From positions 248,001 through 312,000 of the forward strand of contig OY760687.1 of NCBI GenBank assembly GCA_963663945.1: DNA of 64,000 bases. The letters run 5' to 3'. The stretch's first letter is position 1. Each line of letters begins with the position of its first letter. This DNA comes from Bin87 sp963663945. Lineage in GTDB: Bacteria; Chloroflexota; Dehalococcoidia; Lucifugimonadales; UBA3495. A program made the position numbers and the translations under genes. The notes under the pieces are model-generated. The model was given only the letters and a program-made list of their open reading frames with translations. It was not told where the DNA came from and did not search any database. This document shows, one piece after another, positions 47,631 through 55,767 of the stretch.

Positions 47631-47743
47631 CCGTCAGAATCAGGATTTTCAAGATTTGGGGATTACCAGGATTGGAATCGTTTCGTAATGGAGATCTCCC
47701 AATCCTGTCCAATCACAAAATCCGGCAAATCCTGATTCTGGCA
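47631..47743. repeat. Family B palindromic repeat, copy 3
   Basis: Starts CCGTCAGAATCAGGATTTTC, contains ACCAGGATTGGAATCG, and mirrors as CCCAATCCTGTCCAATCAC and CAAATCCTGATTCTGGC. The first 18 bases equal those of copy 1. Confidence 0.8.
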
Positions 47744-47781
47744 ATGACTTTGCACAAGCCCTGTAGCTCGCGATGCGTTTG

Positions 47782-47811
47782 TTGACGCTCGCCGGCGGCC
47801 GGTGCTAACCT
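47782..47811 (+). promoter_or_regulatory. Putative promoter of the alcohol dehydrogenase gene
   Basis: TTGACG (47782-47787), 18-base spacer and a weak extended -10 TGCTAACCT (47803-47811), about 68 bases before the start codon. Confidence 0.4.
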
Positions 47812-47878
47812 GCCGCCACGGTCGCCGAGAGCCCGTTCACCGGGAAGTCCGGCGGATCCGCCACCGGAGGGAATGGAA

Positions 47879-48970
47879 ATGAAAGCAGCGGTTTTGCGCG
47901 AAGTAAATCAGCCGGTAGTCATCGAAGACGTCCAGGTGGACGCGCCGGCCCCACGGGAAGTCCTGGTGCGAACGGGCGCGTCCGGCGTGTGCCACAGCGA
48001 CCTCCACTTTGTCGAGGGGCTCTACACCACGGCGATGCCATGCATCCTCGGCCACGAGGCCGCCGGCGTCGTGGAAGCGGTGGGCGAGCAGGTTAGCTAT
48101 GTCCGGCCCGGCGACTCGGTGATCTCATGTCTGTCGGTATTCTGCGGAACCTGCGAATTCTGCACCCGCGGCCAGCCTTACCTCTGTGACCGGACGGCGG
48201 TATCGCGCCGGCGCGACGACCCGCCCCGGCTGCGCAAGGATGGCGAGGCCGTCACGCAGTTCGCCCAGCTGGGGTCCTACGCGGCCGAGATGCTGGTCCA
48301 CGAGAACGCGCTGGTCAAGGTGGACGACGACATCCCATTTCCGCAATTGGCCCTCATCGGGTGCGGCGCGACCACCGGCCTGGGCGCGGTGCTCAACACC
48401 GCCCGCGTGGAGCCGGGAAGCACTGTCGCGGTGGTCGGTTGTGGCGGGATCGGCATCCACTGTGTGCAGGCGGCCGCGCTGGCCGGCGCCCTGCGCATCA
48501 TCGCCATCGACACCACCGAGGACAAGCTGGGCCTGGCCCGGGAGTTTGGCGCCACCGACGTCATCGACGCCACGGCCGGCAACGTCGCGGAACGCATCAT
48601 GGACCTGACCGACGGGGGCGTTGACTACTCCTTCGAGGCCATCGGCCTGAAGCAGACCGCCGAGGACTGCTACAACATGCTTCGGCCGGGCGGCATGGCG
48701 ACCATCATCGGCATGGTGCCCGAGGGCGTGAAGATCGAACTGGACGCCGGCAACTTCCTGCGACGCGGCCGGGCGATCCAGGGCTGCACCATGGGATCCA
48801 ATCGGTTCCGCACCGACATGCCGCGCTACATTGAGTTCTACAAGCAGGGCCGGCTGAAGCTGGACGAGCTGGTGACGCAGGAGTTGGCGTTGTCCGAGAT
48901 CAACCGGGCATTCGCCGACATGAAGGCGCAGAGCGTCCGCCGCAGCGTCATCACAGACTTCGACAACTAA
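47879..48970 (+). CDS. Zinc-dependent alcohol dehydrogenase (class III-like MDR)
   Basis: A 363-residue zinc MDR enzyme. Catalytic zinc ligands: Cys in GVCHSDLHF, His in GHEAAGVVE and Cys in IGCGATTGLGAVLN. The structural zinc cluster is CGTCEFCTRGQPYLC. The NAD site is VAVVGCGGIGIHCVQAA, with IAIDTTEDKLGLAREFGATDVID giving the NAD-selecting Asp. The pattern is that of class III/mycothiol-type dehydrogenases or aryl-alcohol dehydrogenases. Two close ATGs exist; 47879 is chosen because GGAGG (47866-47870) lies 8 bases before it, but only 2 before the one at 47873. A hairpin terminator follows. Substrate undetermined. Confidence 0.92.
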   Translation: MKAAVLREVNQPVVIEDVQVDAPAPREVLVRTGASGVCHSDLHFVEGLYTTAMPCILGHEAAGVVEAVGEQVSYVRPGDSVISCLSVFCGTCEFCTRGQPYLCDRTAVSRRRDDPPRLRKDGEAVTQFAQLGSYAAEMLVHENALVKVDDDIPFPQLALIGCGATTGLGAVLNTARVEPGSTVAVVGCGGIGIHCVQAAALAGALRIIAIDTTEDKLGLAREFGATDVIDATAGNVAERIMDLTDGGVDYSFEAIGLKQTAEDCYNMLRPGGMATIIGMVPEGVKIELDAGNFLRRGRAIQGCTMGSNRFRTDMPRYIEFYKQGRLKLDELVTQELALSEINRAFADMKAQSVRRSVITDFDN

Positions 48971-48994
48971 GCGACGTACCAATCCCTGGCGCAC

Positions 48995-49025
48995 GACGCC
49001 GGCGCTCCAATTGGGGGCCGGCGTC
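48995..49025 (+). terminator. Putative terminator hairpin
   Basis: GACGCCGGC (48995-49003) and GCCGGCGTC (49017-49025) make a perfect 9-bp stem with a 13-base loop; ATCATTTG follows as a weak T tract. Confidence 0.6.
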
Positions 49026-49059
49026 ATCATTTGTCGGTTTGTCGTCCGCGGGACAAGGC

Positions 49060-49713
49060 ATGAGAGCTTACGTTTACGGCGACGAATCGGGCAATTTCGA
49101 TTTCAGCGATCAGGAAGGAGCCAGCAGGTATTTCATCCTGACCACGGTCGCCGTGGCAGACCACGCTATCGAATCAGAACTGATGGATCTGCGCCGTCAA
49201 TTGGCGTGGGAAGGCGAACCGCTGACCGGCGGGTTTCACGCCACCAACGACAAGCAGCGGGTGCGCGACCGGGTGTTCGCGGTAATGGCACGCCACGATT
49301 TCCGAGTGGACGCAACAATCCTGGAAAAGCGGAAAGCCGATCTGAGGGTTCGACCCACGCCGGCATTTTTCTATGGCTTCGCCTGGTACTATCACTTGAC
49401 AGGTCTTGCCCCTGTCCTCGCCTCATATGCCGACGAAATCATGGTAGTAGCGGCCTCTATCGGAACCAACGAAATGCGTTCCGATTTCGAATCGGCAGTC
49501 AACGCTATTGCAAGCGCGATCGCCCCGACGGTCAATATGAGAGCGACCATGTGGCAGGCCGCATCAAACCCGATTTTGCAGGTGGCGGACTATTGCGCCT
49601 GGGCGATACGGCGGAAATGGGAGCGGGATGATATGCGCTCCTACTCACTGATCGAAGACAGGATCGAGTCTGAATTCGACGTTTTCAGGGCCGGGTCAAC
49701 GACCTATTACTAG
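49060..49713 (+). CDS. DUF3800 domain protein
   Basis: A 217-residue DUF3800 protein, an RNase H-like fold family common in mobile and defence-linked contexts. It has the early acidic motif YVYGDESGNFDF and FILTTVAVADHAIESEL. The late motif SNPILQVADYCAWAIRRKWE carries the conserved Q-x-A-D, which together with the first D/E probably forms a metal site. The ATG at 49060 (AAGG upstream) is preferred to a TTG 21 bases earlier. It lies alone between a terminator hairpin and the structured element before selB. Biochemical role is unknown for the family. Confidence 0.85.
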   Translation: MRAYVYGDESGNFDFSDQEGASRYFILTTVAVADHAIESELMDLRRQLAWEGEPLTGGFHATNDKQRVRDRVFAVMARHDFRVDATILEKRKADLRVRPTPAFFYGFAWYYHLTGLAPVLASYADEIMVVAASIGTNEMRSDFESAVNAIASAIAPTVNMRATMWQAASNPILQVADYCAWAIRRKWERDDMRSYSLIEDRIESEFDVFRAGSTTYY

Positions 49714-49724
49714 GCACAAAAAGC

Positions 49725-49799
49725 GAGCCGGCTATCCGATTTTTTGCGAGAGCGGCCAACTCTCATCGGAAGAGGCCCCGGGCCTCTTGTCACCGGCTC
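49725..49799. other. Multi-branched RNA-like structure upstream of selB
   Basis: An outer 7-bp stem GAGCCGG (49725-49731) / CCGGCTC (49793-49799) encloses two hairpins. The first is CCGAT/ATCGG (49736-49740, 49765-49769), continuing into GAGAG/CTCTC with a 7-base loop. The second is AAGAGGCC/GGCCTCTT (49770-49777, 49781-49788). It starts 12 bases after the DUF3800 stop. It may be a terminator, a structured leader or an unknown RNA. It lacks a T-loop sequence and anticodon arm of tRNA-Sec. Confidence 0.5.
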
Positions 49800-49841
49800 A
49801 GTACCACCTTCAGCGTACTATTGGCGTCTGGCATCGTCAAG

Positions 49842-49847
49842 TATAAT
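49842..49847 (+). promoter_or_regulatory. -10 hexamer upstream of selB
   Basis: Perfect TATAAT 62 bases before the selB ATG; TTGGCG (49821-49826) is a possible -35 with a short 15-base spacer. Confidence 0.45.
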
Positions 49848-49909
49848 GGCCGACGATACTGGCTCTCCGTGAGCGCACAGCAAGCGACCCTGCCTTCGGA
49901 ATAATTACC

Positions 49910-51775
49910 ATGTACGTCATCGGAACCGCCGGACATGTGGACCACGGGAAATCCACCCTGGTCAAAGCCCTCACCGACATCGACCCGGACCGCCTTCCCG
50001 AGGAGAAGGAACGGGAGATGACCGTCGACCTTGGCTTTGCCTGGATGACCCTCCCCAGCGGCCGCGAGGTCAGCATCGTGGACGTGCCGGGACACGAGCG
50101 GTTCATCAAGAACATGCTGGCCGGGGTCGGCGCCATCGACCTGGCCATGCTCATCGTCGCCGCCGACGAGAGCGTCATGCCCCAGACCCGGGAGCACCTG
50201 GCGATCCTGGACATCCTGCGGATTCGCAGGGGCCTGGTGGTCATCACCAAGGTTGACCTGGTTGATGAAGAGCTGGTGGAACTGGTCAAGGCCGAGGTTG
50301 AGGACACCCTGGTCGGCACTGCCTTCGAGGGTTGCCCCATGGCCCCCGTCTCCGCCTACACCGGCGAGGGCATCGACGACCTGAAGGCGATGATCGATGA
50401 CATCCTGAACGATACCGAGACCCGCCGTGACCTGGGCCGGCCGCGCCTGCCCATTGACCGCTGTTTCACGGTGAGCGGGTTCGGAACCGTGATCACCGGC
50501 ACGTTGATCGACGGCGCGGTGGCCGTGGGCCAGCAGATCGAACTGGCTCCCTCCGGTCGGCAGGCACGGATCCGCGGCCTGCAGAGCCACAAGTCGCGCC
50601 TGGACGCGGCCGCGCCTGGGGTGCGGTTGGCCCTGAACCTGTCCGGCATCTCTCGCGACGACGTCATGCGCGGCGAGGTGCTCACCAACCCGGGCTGGCT
50701 GCGGCCGACGCGCCGGTTCGACGCCAACCTGCGCATGGTGAAGGGCGCGCCTCACGCCCTGAAGCACAACGAGGGTGTGACCTTCCACCTCTTTACCAGC
50801 GAGACCACCGGACGCGTGCGTCTGCTGGACGCCGACCGACTCCAGCCAGGCAGCGAGGGGTGGGTGCAGGTGTTGCTGGACGACCCGGTGCCCATGGTGA
50901 AGGGCGACTTCTTCGTGCTGCGCTCCTCCGAGGATACCCTGGGCGGCGGACAGATCGCCGACCCCAACCCGCGTCGCCGCCACCGCCGTTTCGCTCCCGA
51001 CGTGCTGGAACGGCTCACCACGCTGGACGCCGGCGCCAGCGAGGACGTCATCCTGACCATCGCCGACCAGATGGGGCCGTGCGACCTGAGGACCCTGTCG
51101 CAACGCTCCAACATCTCCGAAGAGGAGATCCTGGAGCGCCTCATCCTGTTGATCGATTCGGAAGAAATCGTGGCGCTGGGTGAGATGGGCGCCCAGGGCG
51201 ACGCGGTGGTCTACTCCCGGCGTGGCTGGGACATTTTGCGCAACCAGGCTCAGGTGGCGCTGCAGGCCTACCATAACCAGTATCCGCTCCGACGGGGCGC
51301 GCCGCCCCAGGAATTGCGCAGCCGCCTGAGCGTCTCCCAGCCGGTGTACCTGCGAGCCGCCGCAAGGCTGGCTGATGAGGGCGCAATCGTCGACGACAGC
51401 GGCGTGGTGCGAACGCTAGACCATCGCGTCGAACTCAGCGACGGCCAGCAATCCGACATCGCCGATTACCTGGCTACCCTGGCCGCAGAGCCCTGGTCGC
51501 CGCCAACCGACCGGCCGGTGGATCCGGAACTACTGTCCCACCTGCAGGAGCGGGGCGACGTGGTCAAGGTCAACGAGACGGTGGTGTTCACCGCCGCAGC
51601 GTACGAGGACATGGCCGCCCGCGTCGTTGAACACCTGAATGCCAACGGCAGCGTGACCGTGGCCGACGCCCGGACCATCTTCGGGACCAGCCGCAAGTAC
51701 GTCCTGCCCCTGCTTGAGTACCTGGACCAGCAGCGCATCACCCGACGCGTCGGCGACGAGCGGGTGCTGCGGTAG
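49910..51775 (+). CDS. selB: Selenocysteine-specific elongation factor SelB
   Basis: A 621-residue GTPase that brings selenocysteyl-tRNA to UGA codons with a SECIS hairpin. The G1 loop GHVDHGKS is at residues 8-15. G2 region: EEKEREMTVDLGFAW (the SelB DLGFA version). G3 is VDVPGHERFIKNM; G4 is TKVDLVDE. Domains II and III follow (CFTVSGFGTVITGTL, LNLSGISRDDVMRGEVL). The C-terminal 250 residues are winged helices (LQAYHNQYPLRRGAPPQEL, then TVADARTIFGTSRKYVLPLLEYLD) that bind SECIS RNA. The last segment before the stop, ITRRVGDERVLR, is typical. No selA, selD, tRNA-Sec or clear selenoprotein gene is in the window. Confidence 0.95.
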   Translation: MYVIGTAGHVDHGKSTLVKALTDIDPDRLPEEKEREMTVDLGFAWMTLPSGREVSIVDVPGHERFIKNMLAGVGAIDLAMLIVAADESVMPQTREHLAILDILRIRRGLVVITKVDLVDEELVELVKAEVEDTLVGTAFEGCPMAPVSAYTGEGIDDLKAMIDDILNDTETRRDLGRPRLPIDRCFTVSGFGTVITGTLIDGAVAVGQQIELAPSGRQARIRGLQSHKSRLDAAAPGVRLALNLSGISRDDVMRGEVLTNPGWLRPTRRFDANLRMVKGAPHALKHNEGVTFHLFTSETTGRVRLLDADRLQPGSEGWVQVLLDDPVPMVKGDFFVLRSSEDTLGGGQIADPNPRRRHRRFAPDVLERLTTLDAGASEDVILTIADQMGPCDLRTLSQRSNISEEEILERLILLIDSEEIVALGEMGAQGDAVVYSRRGWDILRNQAQVALQAYHNQYPLRRGAPPQELRSRLSVSQPVYLRAAARLADEGAIVDDSGVVRTLDHRVELSDGQQSDIADYLATLAAEPWSPPTDRPVDPELLSHLQERGDVVKVNETVVFTAAAYEDMAARVVEHLNANGSVTVADARTIFGTSRKYVLPLLEYLDQQRITRRVGDERVLR

Positions 51776-51806
51776 TCGTCGCGGCCCGCTGCGCGACAGA
51801 GCCAAG

Positions 51807-53033
51807 ATGGCGCTGGATTTCGGCCAAACGGCCCGCCAGATGATGTCTGCCATGGGCGACCTGTCGACCACGGCGCGGACGCGGCGGCAAAGGTTCGCCG
51901 ACACGCTGGATCGGGCGTCGTCGATAACCCCCGATGAGGCAGCCCAGCGCACAGGGTCCGCTGGCAGTCGCCCATTCATCGTGGCCCGCACCGGAGACGA
52001 GGGCCTGCTGGATAGCATCCCGCCGCCGTCGCCGCCCCGGGACTGGATGGCGGTGTCGGTAGACGGCTCTCACATTGACGTGGATCGCCACCTGCCGCTG
52101 CGCTGCTACCTGATCAACCTGGGCGGATGCGTCCTGACTTACGGCGCCAACCCCGATTGCCAGTTTTTCAGCGAACCCACGCTGGCCACCGGCGACGGCG
52201 ACCTGTACCTGCGTCCCGACGACGGTTCAAACGCGGAAACGCCCATCTCCGGCGCGCTGCTCGGCGCGCTGCGCACGGTGCAGGAGGTGGAAAGGCTGGC
52301 CGACGTCGTCGAGACCGCGCCGCCAACCGTGCCCGTCCTGGCGCTGCTGGACGGCACCCTGGCCTTCTGGGACATCCAGCGCGGGAACTATCCCAGGTAC
52401 GTGGTTGAAACCCTGGTGAATGATCGCCTGCACGCCGCGTTGGCCCGGCTGCGCGAGGCTTCCCATGGACAGCGTCCCGTGGCGTTGGCGGCCTACACCT
52501 CCCGGCCTCAGACCACCGAGGTGGCCGGAGCGGTGCGCGCCTGCCTATGCGTCAGCAATCCGGTGGAGTGCACCCGGCGCTGCAGCGCCCGCCGCTCTGA
52601 CCTGGGCCAGTGCGACGGCGCGGCCGGTTTCGACGACCGCGAACTGTTCGACGCGTTGCTGGAACCGGGCCACCGCTCGCCGCTCTACCAGACCGGCCGC
52701 CGCGCGTCGCATTTCGCGCTGGACCTGGCGGTGGGAACCGAGTGGAGCCGCTTCTACTACGTGAACAGCGGCACCGAGGTCGCCCGCGTCGAGGTGCCCG
52801 ACTGGGTTGCTGAGGATCCCGACTTGCTCGCCATGGGTCACGCCATGCTGGCACAGCAATGTGAACTCGGCTTGGGCTATCCCGTGGTAATCTCGGAGGC
52901 CCACGAGCAGGCCGTGGTCAGCGGACGGGACCGCGAGGAATTTCGCAAACTCGCGCTGATGCTGATGGAACAAAACGGGCTGCCGACCCCCGAATCGGCC
53001 AAGACAGTGTCGAAACGACTGCCCTGGGCGTGA
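51807..53033 (+). CDS. NurA-domain nuclease
   Basis: A 408-residue NurA-type protein. The metal-binding Asp motif is AVSVDGSHIDVDRHLPLRCYLINLGG. The second acidic block PVLALLDGTLAFWDIQ and a C-terminal acidic/aromatic region (HFALDLAVGTEWSRFYYVN) complete the RNase H-like nuclease. NurA is a 5'-3' nuclease working with the HerA hexameric translocase in end resection. No herA lies in the window. The ATG at 51807 follows selB by 31 bases; the frame is open further upstream but overlaps selB. The ribosome site is weak. A Cys-containing insertion (CLCVSNPVECTRRC) is unusual. Confidence 0.85.
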   Translation: MALDFGQTARQMMSAMGDLSTTARTRRQRFADTLDRASSITPDEAAQRTGSAGSRPFIVARTGDEGLLDSIPPPSPPRDWMAVSVDGSHIDVDRHLPLRCYLINLGGCVLTYGANPDCQFFSEPTLATGDGDLYLRPDDGSNAETPISGALLGALRTVQEVERLADVVETAPPTVPVLALLDGTLAFWDIQRGNYPRYVVETLVNDRLHAALARLREASHGQRPVALAAYTSRPQTTEVAGAVRACLCVSNPVECTRRCSARRSDLGQCDGAAGFDDRELFDALLEPGHRSPLYQTGRRASHFALDLAVGTEWSRFYYVNSGTEVARVEVPDWVAEDPDLLAMGHAMLAQQCELGLGYPVVISEAHEQAVVSGRDREEFRKLALMLMEQNGLPTPESAKTVSKRLPWA

Positions 53034-53048
53034 GGTCAGTGCCTTTTA

Positions 53049-53150
53049 CATCGATATACAGGATGTACAGGATTTCAGGATTTATTGATTGAAAATCGCC
53101 AAGACTTCCTATCCAGGACAAAAGCATCCTGCATATCCTGTGCATCGATG
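53049..53150. repeat. Family C palindromic repeat
   Basis: CATCGATATACAGGATGTAC (with AGGA to 53072) mirrors the right arm TCCTGCATATCCTGTGCATC (with GATG to 53150), 20 of 24 matches, spaced by an AT-rich interior. It shares the ACAGGATGTACAGGAT core with the interior of the element at 2479 but has different ends. It separates nurA from the CinA-type gene. Confidence 0.75.
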
Positions 53151-53174
53151 CCAGTACAACATGGAGGTTTCATT

Positions 53175-53660
53175 ATGGGTGAACTGAACGATTTGGCCGC
53201 GTCGGTCGCGGCTTTGCTGAAAGAGCGGGGTGACTCCCTCGCGGTATCGGAATCTTCGTGCGGCGGGCTCATATCCGCTGCGCTGGTATCCATACCGGGC
53301 GCGTCGGACTACTACGTCGGCGGCTCCGTGGTGTACACGCGGACGGCCCAGGCGGGACTGCTGCAGGTGCCCGAGTCCGCGATGGAGGGCCACCGCGCCA
53401 GCACCGAATACTACGCCCTGCTGAACGCCCGAACGTCGCGGGAACGGCTGGGCACCACCTGGGCCCTGGCGGAAACGGGGGCCAGCGGACCCACGGGCAA
53501 CCGCTACGGCGACAACTACGGTCATGCGTGCTTTGGCGTGGCCGGCCCGGTGGAACGCTCCCAGACCCTGGAGACCGGCAGCCCCGACCGTGAGGCCAAC
53601 ATGTGGGTGTTCGCCAGGACCGCCCTGGCGTTGCTGGAGGAGGCGGTAAGAGCCGCGTAA
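53175..53660 (+). CDS. CinA C-terminal-domain (PncC-type) nicotinamide-nucleotide amidase
   Basis: A 161-residue stand-alone CinA C-terminal domain, which deamidates NMN to nicotinate mononucleotide in pyridine salvage. Family blocks: LAVSESSCGGLISAALVSIPGASDYYVGGSVVYT (normally AESCTGG), then TWALAETGASGPTGNRYGD (normally TGIAGPxGG) and HACFGVAGP. The classical ESCTGG reads ESSCGG here, keeping the nucleophilic region. The ATG at 53175 is preceded by GGAGG; the longer frame runs through a repeat and is excluded. No operon partner. Confidence 0.85.
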   Translation: MGELNDLAASVAALLKERGDSLAVSESSCGGLISAALVSIPGASDYYVGGSVVYTRTAQAGLLQVPESAMEGHRASTEYYALLNARTSRERLGTTWALAETGASGPTGNRYGDNYGHACFGVAGPVERSQTLETGSPDREANMWVFARTALALLEEAVRAA

Positions 53661-53687
53661 GGCAGGTTGCACCGTCCCGACGGCGCA

Positions 53688-54998
53688 TCAGGGATCCGTC
53701 GCGGCCAAGTATGCCTCCAGGTCCGCGACGGATTTGAACTGGGCCGCCGTGCGGAGGAAGTCGCCCAGGCTTGGGCTGCGCCGGCGTAGCTCTTCGATCT
53801 GCTGGCCGATGACGTTGATGCCGGCCGCGCCGGTGGTGGCGTAGGTGCCGTGGAAGGCGAAGTAGGCCTGGTTCAGCCGGCGCAGGGGGTAACCGTTGGC
53901 GACGAACTCCCGCCGCCGTTTCTCCATGTAGGCTTCGGCCTCCACCACGCTGCCGGCGGCCAGCAGTTCGTCGACGCGAATTCTGGTCGCCCGCATCTCG
54001 TGTTGGAAACTGAAGGCGGACACGTCGCGGGATGGCTGGGTGTCGTGCGGTGTATGCGAGTGCTCGCTGTTCTCCGGTGATTGGGGCGCCGTTTGCTCCA
54101 TGCGCTGCCTGGTCAGTTCCAGTATTTCTTTGCCGGCGATGTCGGCCACCGTCTCGTTCATCGTGGTGATATCGCCACCCTGAAAGTAGCGGCGGCCCAA
54201 CGGGCGGAACCACAGCCATTGGTGCACCCACTCGTGGGCGATGACCTCCAGCGCAAAGTCCAGGCCCGCGTGAGGCACGACGATGGATGGATACAGCGCG
54301 ATACCGCCGGTGTCCAGGACCAGCGCGGACAACTCCGTTTCGTCTTCCACCCACGTTTCGATGCGGTCCCGGTCCGCGTTGGTGACGCCGGTTCGCATGG
54401 TCACGGTGTCCTGCCGTTCGATCCGGTCGCGCGGGGAGGTGACGAGGATGGTTGGGGACGCGGACAACACCGTGTCCACCGGCGGGAACGGCCCGGTCCA
54501 GGCCTGAAAGCCCAACGACTCCAGCGTTGCCGCGATTGTCGTTTCCAGGGTCTCTTCTACCATCGGACGCAGGTCGTCGCGACGAGCCAGGAGGCGGTCC
54601 CGCCGCTCCTCGAGAGAGGCGATACTCTGCGCAGCCTCAGCAGTGACCGGCGATCTGGCCTGAAGCTCCAGCAGTTGCCGCTCGGTTGACCTCAAGGAGT
54701 GGCTGACCGCGAAAAATCCGTCCACCTGCGCCATCTGTTGTTCATAGCCTGAATCTCCCGCCAGGGCCGTGGGCGCCCGGAGCAGCCTCCGGACCCATTT
54801 GTCAGGCAGGTGGTCCAGCTCCCACACGGGCATGCTGAACCGGTAGGGGGCGGTTGCGGAAGTTATGGCGTCCCGCGCATAACCATTTGTGGGGACCAAC
54901 GCGGCGCAGATGCAGAAGAGGACAACCAACCGCCAATACGGACGTCTCCAGACCCGGAAGGGAAGGCGTCTGGCTGGGGTCGACGTGGGGTTGGTCAT
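53688..54998 (-). CDS. Membrane-anchored HExxH metallopeptidase-like protein
   Basis: A 436-residue protein with an N-terminal anchor or signal (YWRLVVLFCICAALVPTNGYA, residues 21-41). A helical region (about 85-165) includes a coiled-coil-like SLEERRDRLLARRDDLRPMVEETLE. A zinc-peptidase core follows, with H255-E-W-V-H259 in EVIAHEWVHQWLWF and a downstream glutamate, E282 in NETVADIAGKEI, matching a gluzincin layout. It probably acts outside the cytoplasm. The start at ATG 54998 places the membrane helix properly; the frame extends further upstream without homology. The family is not recognised beyond the motif. Confidence 0.78.
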   Translation of the reverse strand: MTNPTSTPARRLPFRVWRRPYWRLVVLFCICAALVPTNGYARDAITSATAPYRFSMPVWELDHLPDKWVRRLLRAPTALAGDSGYEQQMAQVDGFFAVSHSLRSTERQLLELQARSPVTAEAAQSIASLEERRDRLLARRDDLRPMVEETLETTIAATLESLGFQAWTGPFPPVDTVLSASPTILVTSPRDRIERQDTVTMRTGVTNADRDRIETWVEDETELSALVLDTGGIALYPSIVVPHAGLDFALEVIAHEWVHQWLWFRPLGRRYFQGGDITTMNETVADIAGKEILELTRQRMEQTAPQSPENSEHSHTPHDTQPSRDVSAFSFQHEMRATRIRVDELLAAGSVVEAEAYMEKRRREFVANGYPLRRLNQAYFAFHGTYATTGAAGINVIGQQIEELRRRSPSLGDFLRTAAQFKSVADLEAYLAATDP

Positions 54999-55125
54999 GG
55001 GACAGTTGTCGATGGATCGGCGGCCGTGGTCAGCGGTCGATGCGACGGGCGCCGCCTCGCTCTGCTGCGCAGATTGTAGCGAACATCGGCATCGTGGCAC
55101 CGCGATGGCCCCGTGTGGGTGGGAG

Positions 55126-55134
55126 TGCTAGAAT
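55126..55134 (+). promoter_or_regulatory. Extended -10 TGCTAGAAT
   Basis: TGC plus TAGAAT, 35 bases before the adenosyltransferase ATG; the -35 region is weak. Confidence 0.45.
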
Positions 55135-55169
55135 ACCTCAGTGTCCCATCTTCGTCCTGGAGCAAATCC

Positions 55170-55760
55170 ATGAGCACTTCATCATCGTCGTCACAGCGCC
55201 GCAAGCGGGTTTATACCAAGTACGGCGACCAGGGCGAAACCAGTTTGTTGTACGGCGGACGCGTTTCCAAGGCCAACCCCCATACCGAGGCCTACGGGAT
55301 AACCGACGAAGCGGTGAGTCTGATGGGGCTGGCCCGGGCCCTCACCGACGACGACAAGGTCAAGAACATCCTGCGCGATCTGCAGCGGGAACTCTTCACC
55401 GTCGCCGCGGAGTTGGCCACCGACCCCGAGAAGTACGACCTCTTCCACCAGCACTTCACCCCCGTCACCGAGGCGATGGTGGACAAACTGGAAGAGATCA
55501 TCGACGAGCTGGAGACGCATTTTGAGATGCCCCAGGTGTTCATCCTGCCGGGCGGAACGGCGTCCTCGTCGGCCATGGACTCCGCCCGCACCGTGATCCG
55601 CACCGCCGAGCGGCGTGTGGTGGCGCTGGCCGAGGTCGACGGCCTGACCAATCCGCTGATCCTGGCCTACCTGAACCGCCTGGGCGACCTGCTGTTCGTG
55701 CTGGCGCGGTATCACGACCGGGACATCCCCATCGAGCGGGCCACCGGCGACCGGGTCTGA
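55170..55760 (+). CDS. PduO-type cob(I)alamin adenosyltransferase
   Basis: A 196-residue ATP:cob(I)alamin adenosyltransferase of the PduO/MMAB family, making adenosylcobalamin. The N-terminal ATP loop is VYTKYGDQGETSLLYGGRVSK. PQVFILPGGTASSSAMDSARTVIRTAERRVVAL carries the conserved Arg residues of the active site, and LAYLNRLGDLLFVLARY closes the five-helix bundle. The ATG at 55170 follows GGAG. It lies 7 bases ahead of hisH on the same strand, so the two are probably cotranscribed although metabolically unrelated. Confidence 0.93.
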   Translation: MSTSSSSSQRRKRVYTKYGDQGETSLLYGGRVSKANPHTEAYGITDEAVSLMGLARALTDDDKVKNILRDLQRELFTVAAELATDPEKYDLFHQHFTPVTEAMVDKLEEIIDELETHFEMPQVFILPGGTASSSAMDSARTVIRTAERRVVALAEVDGLTNPLILAYLNRLGDLLFVLARYHDRDIPIERATGDRV

Positions 55761-55767
55761 TTCCGCC

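Noticed and set aside
49725..49799. tRNA-Sec gene upstream of selB
   Set aside because: Outer stem of 7 bp fits poorly, there is no T-loop consensus, no long variable arm in the right place and no TCA anticodon loop.
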